Of a DNA stretch of 64,000 nt, positions 56,340 to 64,000 are shown in pieces. Within the stretch, counting starts at the first letter, position 1. Each line of letters opens with the position of its first letter. The stretch lies in contig JAHRHY010000001.1 in assembly GCA_019671135.1 (NCBI GenBank), positions 3,596,001 through 3,660,000 on the forward strand. Reading direction: 5' to 3'. A program made the translations under genes and the position numbers. The stretch is from Linnemannia hyalina (lineage: Eukaryota > Mortierellomycota > Mortierellomycetes > Mortierellales > Mortierellaceae). Under the pieces are notes generated by a model. The model searched no databases. It saw nothing but the letters and a program-made list of their open reading frames with translations, and had not been told where the DNA came from.

Positions 56340-56402
56340 TGTACTGTTCTTCAAATCTCACCCCCGCACTTTACACACTTTTTTCATTCATTCATTACAA
56401 CC

Positions 56403-57863
56403 ATGCACCAACGAATCATCAGTCTGCTGCCCTCAGCTGCCGAAATCGTAAGGAGAGAGAGGGAGGGACTAGCAATGTCACTCAAATGTGTGCAAAGCGC
56501 GAAATAAGATGCCTTTTCCTCCTGTTCAACATAGAAAGTGCCGAAGTCTCCCTAACGTACCTCTTTATGTATCTGTATGTGTTCTATCTGGACAAGTAGA
56601 TCTGCCTGGTTGGAGGTCAGCCCGAGATGGTCGCAAGGAGCCACGAAGGTACAATTGACTCTATGCATCGGTTGATGAATTGGAGCCGGCTGGAGGAGTT
56701 TCTATCTTGCAGCAACAAGTAGTCCCCCCTCAGTAGACAAGACAGAAAACTAAAAATGTGATCATTCGATGACTCCCACGCTTGGCTTCCGTCGTGACCA
56801 TTATTTTCCAATACGGTAGATGATTTCCCCTCGACGATCCAACATCTGCCAATCCTGACTGAGGCCAAGACCAGGTTCACAACCTCCGCCGATGTCGATC
56901 GCCAGGTCTCAGAGGCGCTCTCCCAAGGCAACAGTCTCTACAACCTCGATGTCGACCAACTCAAGGCTCTCCAACCCTCCGTCATCGTTACACAGGTAAC
57001 AAACACAATGATACTTATCCATACACCTACAGTCAACCCTACTTGTTCAATTCTTATCCTTCACCATTCATGTTCTGACGATCGATCTCGCTTCTCCCTA
57101 TAGGATCTCTGCAATGTTTGCTCCATTGACCTGGTCAGCGTGCAGCGTGTCGCCAGCAAGATGGACCCCCAGCCCGAGATCGTCACCCTCAACCCCACAT
57201 CCATCGCAGAAGTCATGGAGAGCATCACCTTAGTCGGCACTGCAATCGGTCACGCCAAGGAGGCAGCCAAGGTCCGGGCAGACCTCGAAGGACGGGTCCA
57301 AAAATGCAAGGATGTTGCTGCTCAGGTCAAGATGGATAACCCAGACTACAAGCCCAAGAAGGTCATGTTCTTTGAGTGGACCGACCCCATCTACCCTGCT
57401 GGACATTGGACCCCTGAGATGATCGAGATGGCAGGAGGTGTGCATCCCATCAATCCTCCTGGCATTCCTTCGTAAGTATTGGGGCTTTTGCTTGTATCAA
57501 GGAAGCATTGCGTTAAGGTGGATGACACTGTGACGTTCTACTGATACAGCACTTGTTCCTTTTGTCCCCAATAGCAAGCGTGTGTCGGTCGAGTCGGTGG
57601 TGGCTATTGATCCAGATGTTTTGATCATCTGCCCTTGCGGATTGGACATGGCAGCGACCCGGAAGGAATACGACATCATGATGGAGAAGGAATGGTTCCG
57701 AGACCTTGCCAACAAGGCCACCACTGTCGCCCTTGTCGATGGAAACCAGATGTTTAACCGCAGTGGACCTCGTCTTGTAGAGTGCACAGAGTGGCTGGTG
57801 ATGTTGCTGCACAATCGCCCTGACTTTGAGCCTGTCGACTTCCCCTGGGAGCGCGTCAAGTAG
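56403..57863 (+). CDS. BtuF-like helical-backbone metal-receptor (periplasmic-binding-type) protein
   Basis: The exons 56403-56447, 56600-56648, 56820-56995, 57104-57471 and 57575-57863 give 308 residues, all phases matching. The fold family is the bacterial ABC-type cobalamin/siderophore/metal substrate-binding protein (TroA/BtuF class). It starts with MHQRIISLLPSAAEIICLVG and has SHEDDFP, LTEAKTRFTTSADVDRQV, LNPTSIAEVMESI, MFFEWTDPIYPAGHWTPEMIEMAGG, SVVAIDPDVLIICPCG and LVDGNQMFNRSGPRLVE. There is no signal peptide and no transporter partner in the window, so it is probably cytosolic and not part of an importer. Related proteins occur in plants, fungi and protists without a known function. 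It is head-to-head with CENP-I; fewer than about 65 bases separate the ATG from the last visible CENP-I exon. Confidence 0.88.
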
Positions 57864-59870
57864 ATGCAGTATATGCTTACTGAAGTAAACTATTGGGATG
57901 GGAAATAAAATAAGAGTAACTATTGAACAAACGAGTGTTGGGTTCTCATGAGAACTGATGGACTATGGCGCTAAGCTGACTTTGGCGTAGTGTGAGAAAA
58001 AACCATCTGAACATTCCTCTCTCTCTCTCCTCTCTCTTTCAGGACAGGAACAGAGGTGAGACCGAAGGGAGGAAAAGAGAGAACAGCCAATAGTGCAGTA
58101 GTGTCACTTTGGTCTGGACCTGCATATCTTACGCCCTCAACGGAACGCGAGAATATCAAATCATCTGCATTGAATATGGTCCACCACCACTACCTCTCAT
58201 TTTCTCTGGAGCCCACATTGCTATCTCTCATCTCATTCGTTGCAACCAAAAGCACCGATCATGCGCAATCCCTTCACCACAGCCAACCAACCAATCCCCC
58301 ATTCGGCGCCGTTCTCTTTCCTCTACAATATTGCAGCAGGGTCTATTTATCCGGAAAGAAGAGAAAGGAAACGATTATGTCAATATTTGAGAGCACTCCT
58401 TGTTTTGGAGTCCTCACTCATAATAGGGATTCTGTAATGACATCGAAACGAGGTATAAGGGACACGGTGAAGTAAGAAAAACACCCAAAGAAGTACACTC
58501 GATCGAGTGTACATAGAAGAGAGGGCGTGTCTATAAGGACGAGAGCCCTAATTTGCTTTTAGTTGTCCAGTTGGTCAAAAATGTCCACTTGAGGCAATGA
58601 CGAGATCACACGCACAATGGCGCCGCTCCCAGCGAACCAAATTCTAGCATGTTTGTATGTGTTCACAGCTACATGCATGCTTCCCTCTTTCTTGTCCTGT
58701 CGGTCCTGATAATGGCTGGCAGACTAATGTATGCTCACAGATAAGCAAGGTGAAAGGTGGGAGGGAAAGAGGATAAGGATTTAAGGGTGTACGATGGCGT
58801 TATTTGTATTCAGCAAAACAGATGCTTGGGAGGATGCTTTTGTTACTCTCAGAAACGAGAGAGAGATGGGACATTAACAACGCAGAAAAAAAGAACAGGC
58901 CACTGAGGTCACCTCGCTCTCACGCTTTGCCATGGGAATATCATGGGTGCGACAACAACACTCGAGTTGATTTTTTTTGAGTCGAGGGCCTTGGACGATT
59001 GGTCATGCTCTCTGCTCGTTTGTTCGTCTCAGTCGACCGAAAGTTAAAATGCAAATTAGGGTTGTTGGGGATGCCGTCTCTATCGTTAGCCAGAAGAGAA
59101 AGAGACGCAGAACATGAGTGAGATGGCGAGTGGAAGTGATGGTTTAGCAACACCCTTTACAGTATGCTAGTGTTGTTTACAAACACTCATTCGTTGACAG
59201 AGCACTTTGATTCCCATGACGTTCGTTGTTTATACCTCGGGTAAATGCATATGCATGTACTTTTTTGTATCTTAACAGAAAACAAATTGCGAGTTAAACC
59301 CTGTCCCTGAGTCGTCCCTGAGTTTTGTCCCGCATCTGACAACAACGAGTGGGAAAGTAGACAAAAAAAGACATGGGTGTCCAGGTGGCCCCTTTCCTTT
59401 TTTGAAAAGTAGCCTAGGAAAAGAAGACATGCTAAGCGCCCACGTTCACCTTCACCCCGCCTTCCTCTCCTTTTTCCCTGGATGGTGGTTTGACCAATAG
59501 GCGATCATCCTTCCCCTGAGAAACGACCGTTGTCGGCTGTCGTTAATGTCAACCGATGCGCGATTTCTTTTTCAGGTACTTGTGAGAACTTGTGTGCATG
59601 CCTTGTCTACGGCTCAGCTCATTACAGTCTAAATGAATGATCCTTCAGCCTCCTTTCATGCCCTATTGCATTTCCGAATTGGAAAATCTGCCGAGGGTGA
59701 AATTTCATTCATTCATTCAACCATTAGCAATAACAACATCATCAAAAAAGTAGCCAGTGCTCTTTGTCATTTCTTGCTATCTCTCTCACTCACACGCCTT
59801 CTCGTGAAAGATACATTATAGTCCCGTTCTTCACGGTGCCACTTTTCTCCTTCATCATCAACCTCTCAAC
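57864..59870. other. 2-kb intergenic interval
   Basis: Nothing supported. Short AT-rich stretches after 57863 suit a polyadenylation region. Small frames at 58056-58475 and near 59633 lack start context or domain-like sequence. Confidence 0.55.
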
Positions 59871-59877
59871 TATAAAA
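59871..59877 (+). promoter_or_regulatory. TATA box of the first aspartic protease gene
   Basis: TATAAAA lies 107 bases before the ATG. The tandem copy has the same motif at almost the same distance (111), which supports a real core promoter. Confidence 0.65.
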
Positions 59878-59977
59878 ACTTGAAAGTTCCCCCCATTCTT
59901 TCCTTCTCTCCTCATCCGCTCCTTACACATCCGCTCCTCCTCCCACAAAACACCTCCAGCTTAAGATAAAAAAGACA

Positions 59978-61371
59978 ATGAAGATCACCGCCTTCGTCAC
60001 CCTGGCCGCCGCAGTCCTGGCCTTCGCCGATGCCTCGCCCATTGCAAGAAGACCTCACCCTACCGCGGCTGGTCACTCCGTCTCCCTGACTCGCAACCCC
60101 CACTTCAAGCACAACACCAGAGCCCAGATTGCCAAGCTCAACAAGCGGTACCCTGGAGTCAACATCCTTGCTGGTTCCTCTGGCAATGTTCCCTTGACCG
60201 ATGTCAGCCCCGATCTTGAGTACTATGGAACTGTCTCTGTTGGTACCCCTGCCCAGAACGTTAAGCTTGACTTTGACACCGTAGGTCCCTTCCTCCTCAA
60301 TGTTCTTGCAGTGTTGTCAAAGTAGCCAGTAAGCAAGAGTATTGACACTTAACACTCGTTCTTTATTCTTTGATCGATATAGGGCTCGTCGGACATTTGG
60401 TTCCCCTCGAGCACTTGCACTACTGCCGCCTGCAAGAAGCACGTCCGCTTCAACTCGGCCTCTTCCTCAACCTACCAGAAGGATGGCCGCAAGTGGAGCA
60501 TCAGCTATGGTGATGGATCCACCGCCTCTGGTATCCTTGGCTCTGATATTGTCAGCGTTGGAGGCATCCAGGTCCGCCAGACCATTGGTCTTGCCACCGC
60601 CGAGTCCTCGCAGTTCGGTTCCTCCACCGAAGACGGTCTCTTCGGTCTGGGATTCAACACCATTGAGTCTGTCTCTGGTGTCAAGACCTTCCTCGACAAC
60701 GCCATTGCCGCTGGTGTCCTTGCCCAGCCCGTTGTTTCTGTCTTCTTGCCCTCTGAGCGTCGCTTCAACGGGTTAGTGTCATTTTCGTTCTGGGATGATT
60801 CGATATGCACGAAAAACTTGAATCATTCTTAACACAACACCCTTTGTTTCTCTCACTGCTCTCAAATAGCCAAGGTGGTGAATATCTTTTCGGTGGAATC
60901 AACAGCTCAAAGTACACCGGCGACTTGACCTATGTCCCCGTCACCAAAGAAGGCTACTGGCAGATCGCCATCGACGACGCCGGATACAGCGGCCAGTCCC
61001 TCGGTCAATCCTCTGAGGGAATCGTCGACACCGGCACCACTCTCATCATCGTCTCCGACGATGCCGCCCAGGCGATCCACAACAGCATCCAGGGCGCCAC
61101 CAACGACCCCACCAACGGTTGGCTCGTCCCTTGCTCGGTCGGCCAGGATACTGATAACTACGTTTCCTTCTCCATGGGCGGTGGGGACTTCAAGGTGGCT
61201 CTGGCCGATTTGGCCTTCGAGGATTTGGGAGATGGTTCTGGAAACTGTGTCTCAGGTGTTCAGGGTGGTCAGAATGATCTTTGGATTCTGGGAGACGTTT
61301 TTATCAAGAACAACTACTGTGTCTTCTCCCAGACTTCGTCGCCCAGCATTGGAATTGCTCCTCTTGCTTAA
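59978..61371 (+). CDS. Secreted aspartic protease, pepsin family A1 (rhizopuspepsin-like)
   Basis: The exons 59978-60280, 60383-60771 and 60870-61371 give 397 residues with all phases matching. The signal peptide is MKITAFVTLAAAVLAFADA. A propeptide of about 55 residues follows with basic pairs and NKRYPGVN, where maturation probably occurs. The mature enzyme has the first catalytic motif DFDT|GSSD, interrupted by intron 1 directly after DT, the flap ISYGDGS with Tyr about 143, and the second catalytic motif IVDTGTTLI. The Cys pairs TCTTAACKK and PCSVG...GNCVSG are present, and the C-terminus is SIGIAPLA. There is no GPI signal, so it is released. It is an acid endopeptidase for extracellular protein breakdown. 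A tandem sister gene starts 2 kb downstream. Confidence 0.95.
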
Positions 61372-63318
61372 GCCTCTGGTCTTTCTTCCCTCTCTTCTTA
61401 TTCACTGTCCTCGTTTTCGTTGAACGAAAACTCCTTCCACCAAAAAAAACCCCCTATAAAAACCCTCCAATGGTCGTGCTGGGCAGACCACATTCCTTAT
61501 CTCGGTCAACTATCGATTAGTTGATGATACGAGTTATAATAATAAAAAAATGAACAGGTCTTCATTATCTACTTCACATTTTTGCTCTCGTCTGTCACCA
61601 TCTTTATTTGATGTCTCTCCTATTCTTTGGAATACACAGTACATGTATGCTTACATGCATCCCCTCTTTGCCGGTCGAGCACATGGCAGTGCCCATCAGT
61701 CCGCGTTGCATATGCGACAAAAATGGGCGTTACCTTCTGTTGTATCGCACTCGCTCGATGGGCGCCAAAATTAGTCTTGGCGTTGTTTTTAACCCTCTCC
61801 CCCAACTCTCGATCATAAAAAATATCAATCAGAAAAGCAGTATTATGGTCTATAGCAGAGCATCACCGCGATCATCGCAATTTTGTTTCAAATAAGCTCA
61901 TCAGTTCCTTGTCTCACACTCATTGGTTTAGACGTCTTACTCTTTGACACTCACGAAAGTGAAATGATGAACGGAGATGGACGTGCACGGTGACCATATT
62001 ATATCCTAGGAAACGCTTTACTTCGTTTCCGCTTCTTCACCTCTCCTCCAAAACAACGCGTGTGTTCTCTGAACCATCCTAGGTCAAAAGAGTTTCCCAC
62101 GAATAGAGAATAGATGTTCCATGAGAAAGTCGACCAGCATCGCGTCACCGCCAGTCCTCCAATGAATGGATGTATGGCGACAGCCGGCTAAACAGCCTAG
62201 CAGGGGGATAAAAAAGACAACATCATCCTTTTATTGGACAAAAAAAAAACATTCTCAGGACTAGGCTTCGGGAAAAGTTAGCACTGTTCAGGTTCAGCTC
62301 AATAAGAATATCGTATTTGCATTCTCGGTTCAACTGTCCGTTTTGGCGATAACGACAGAGCAGACAGGGGTTTTGCCCGGCGCCATGGCATGTGTATGAG
62401 CAAGGAAGGGTAGCTGCGCGCTCATACCTTCAGGGCGTGAGAGGAGGGTGTGTCCAATCGCATTGCTTCCAGATTGGTCATTCGGGCAATGTCTCTTCAG
62501 GATTCATTGGGTGAGAGTGAAGGAAGGCAGAATGAGGCCCTGGCTAGGCTCCTAATGAGTGTGAAAGAAGAAGGAAGGTGTATGGGTAAATACATGTGTT
62601 TGCTTTTTGTTTGTTTGCTTGTCTCGCTCTGTTCAGGCGCCATGCAGGGGTTCTGATATTGTTGGTCAACCGTCTTTCGTTTAATCAACCATTTTTGCCA
62701 GGTCAAGCAAGATGAGAAAGTAAACAAAACAAACAAAAATAAATAACCTTAGCGCATACACCCTCCCTCCCTCTCCCGGGCTCAATCCCTTTGATTGCAT
62801 TGGATCGAGGATATCGTGATCGTTTCCCTGTGAAAATATATCGAAATTTCTTATTGCGAACAATTGTGAGCATTTCTCTCTTCCCCTGTCTCTCTCTCTC
62901 ACTCGATTAAGCGTGTCCAACTCTCCAGAGTTGTCCAGACATGGTTAGGGGGCAAGGAGGCGAAGGGACCAAGGGAGCAGACCACGACAAATATGGCTCG
63001 ATTGCGGTCGGTTGGACAGCTGAGGGTAGCCTGTCCATGCTCCGTTGTCCTGCCATATTCAGCACATCTTGCGCATTCACCCACGCATCCTCCAATCCCT
63101 TCGTCATTTGCCTAGAACATTTTTTCGTGTCTGCAATTATTCACCATGAGCAACTAGTTGCGATGGGAAAACAAACACGCCTTTTCACCTACTTTTGTTT
63201 TCACCCGAGGCTTGCAATATGTTGTTTCAAGCTTTGAATATGCTTTCCGAGGAAGGCGACGAAGGAGATGATGGTGTCGATGGGAAAATGGAGTGGCATC
63301 ACTAGTGTCCTCATCTCA
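61372..63318. other. Intergenic spacer between the tandem protease genes
   Basis: About 1.9 kb. A short plus-strand frame at about 62490-62578 (MSLQDSLGESEGRQNEALAR) ends at a possible donor but has no partner. No supported gene. Confidence 0.5.
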
Positions 63319-63327
63319 TATAAAAAG
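63319..63327 (+). promoter_or_regulatory. TATA box of the second aspartic protease gene
   Basis: TATAAAAAG lies 111 bases before the ATG at 63430, matching the sister gene's arrangement. Confidence 0.65.
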
Positions 63328-63429
63328 CAACCGATGTTCACCATTTTTTTCTTCTCTCGTCTCACCAGTCCTCTCATCCTCTCCTTCAACCCAACCAACA
63401 CCACCACCACCATCCACCACTTCCTCCAA

Positions 63430-64000
63430 ATGAAGGTCACCGCCCTCGTTGTCTCCCTGGCAGTCGCCGTCCTGGCCGTTGTCGATGCCTCGCCCCTCAA
63501 GATCTCGCCCAAGCACGGCCATGCCGTCCCCTTGACCCGCAACCCCAACTACAAGCACAACACCCATGCCCAGATCGCCAAGTTGAACAAGCGTTACCCT
63601 GGCGTCAACATCTTGGCCACCGGATCTGTCCCCCTTGTCAACGTCCACCCCGATCTTGAGTACTACGGTACCGTCTCTGTCGGTACCCCTGCTCAGAATG
63701 TGAAGCTGGATTTTGATACCGTAAGTGATAAAAAATTACTGCTTGTACCCCTTTTTCTTGCTTTCTTTCTCCTATGCCACGCAGTGTGGCCGATCGGGCT
63801 TTAACTTTCAGCATGCTGACAAACGATTTCCTTCATTTTCTTGCTCACTTTTTCTGATCGTTGCAGGGCTCATCTGACATCTGGTTCCCCTCAAGCACCT
63901 GCACCACCGCCGCCTGCAAGAAGCACGTCCGTTTCAACTCTGCCTCTTCCTCGACCTTCCAGAAGGACGGGCGCAAGTGGAACATTGGCTAAGGTGATGG
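63430..64000 (+). pseudogene. Second aspartic protease copy with in-frame stop (runs off window)
   Basis: Exon 1 is 63430-63720 (signal MKVTALVVSLAVAVLAVVDAS, propeptide with NKRYPGVN, ending LDFDT). The intron is GTAAGT...TTGCAG and exon 2 starts at 63867 (GSSDIWFPSS). Protein identity to the first copy is very high. At 63990-63992 the codon matching the flap tyrosine (TAT in the first gene) is TAA, giving a 138-residue product lacking the flap and the second catalytic Asp. The frame beyond, GGTGATGG, still encodes GDG, so the lesion is a single base and either recent or a sequencing error. Intron position and TATA spacing are as in the first copy. The remainder lies outside the window. Confidence 0.8.

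Noticed and set aside
62491..62578. Short frame MSLQDSLGESEGRQNEALAR with GTGTATGG donor
   Set aside because: Single short block with no partner exon, promoter or homologue recognised.

Overview
The window is nuclear DNA of a filamentous fungus, most likely an early-diverging lineage such as Mortierellomycota (Mortierella and relatives). That placement is inference. It rests on intron-rich genes with short GT-AG introns, very Ser/Gln/Asn-rich proteins, purine/pyrimidine-skewed intergenic DNA full of microsatellites, an HSPA12-type HSP70, a Kelch protein with a C-terminal membrane anchor, rhizopuspepsin-like proteases and a Crinkler-type fragment. Nothing in the window is prokaryotic, and no operons, CRISPR arrays or ribosome binding sites are expected or seen.

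Layout. 1-5.4 kb: the 3' end of an unidentified plus-strand gene, a Crinkler-like N-terminal remnant on the minus strand (about 452-940), locally duplicated DNA, then a large minus-strand bZIP regulator of the Yap/AP-1 type. 5.4-16 kb: very gene-poor, AG/CT-skewed DNA with one minus-strand low-complexity gene (12992-13873). 16-19 kb: a minus-strand Kelch-repeat membrane protein. 21.5-32.5 kb: three well-resolved plus-strand genes, namely an HSPA12-like chaperone (3 exons), an NHA1-type Na+/H+ antiporter (6 exons) and peroxisomal 3-ketoacyl-CoA thiolase with a PTS2 signal (6 exons). 32.5-37 kb: orphan exon-like coding pieces, a tRNA-Gly(GCC), and a minus-strand single-pass membrane protein. 37-46 kb: mostly non-coding, with a secreted protein whose central repeat-like strand region resembles aerolysin/ETX pore-forming proteins, a decayed paralogue of it about 1 kb away, and a broken Gln-rich gene.

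46.7-50.2 kb: a minus-strand Cdc1/Ted1/PGAP5-type metallophosphatase (3 exons). 50.5-52.1 kb: a 204-bp palindromic MITE-like element beside a dead Tc1/mariner element. 52.3-56.4 kb: a minus-strand CENP-I/Mis6 inner-kinetochore gene with at least 15 exons, head-to-head with a plus-strand gene for a BtuF-like helical-backbone metal-receptor protein (56403-57863). 60-64 kb: two tandem pepsin-family protease genes. The second carries an in-frame stop exactly at the catalytic flap tyrosine, and the window ends inside it.

The genes do not form one pathway; they are typical independent fungal loci (stress regulation, ion homeostasis, beta-oxidation, GPI-anchor remodelling, kinetochore, secretion). 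The most interesting material is the accessory layer between them: the effector-like Crinkler fragment, the pore-former-like secreted protein and its decayed sister, the broken Gln-rich gene, nested transposon ends and a possibly dead tandem protease. Exon boundaries were joined by reading frame and splice consensus by eye. Starts of the bZIP, Kelch and CENP-I genes remain unresolved.
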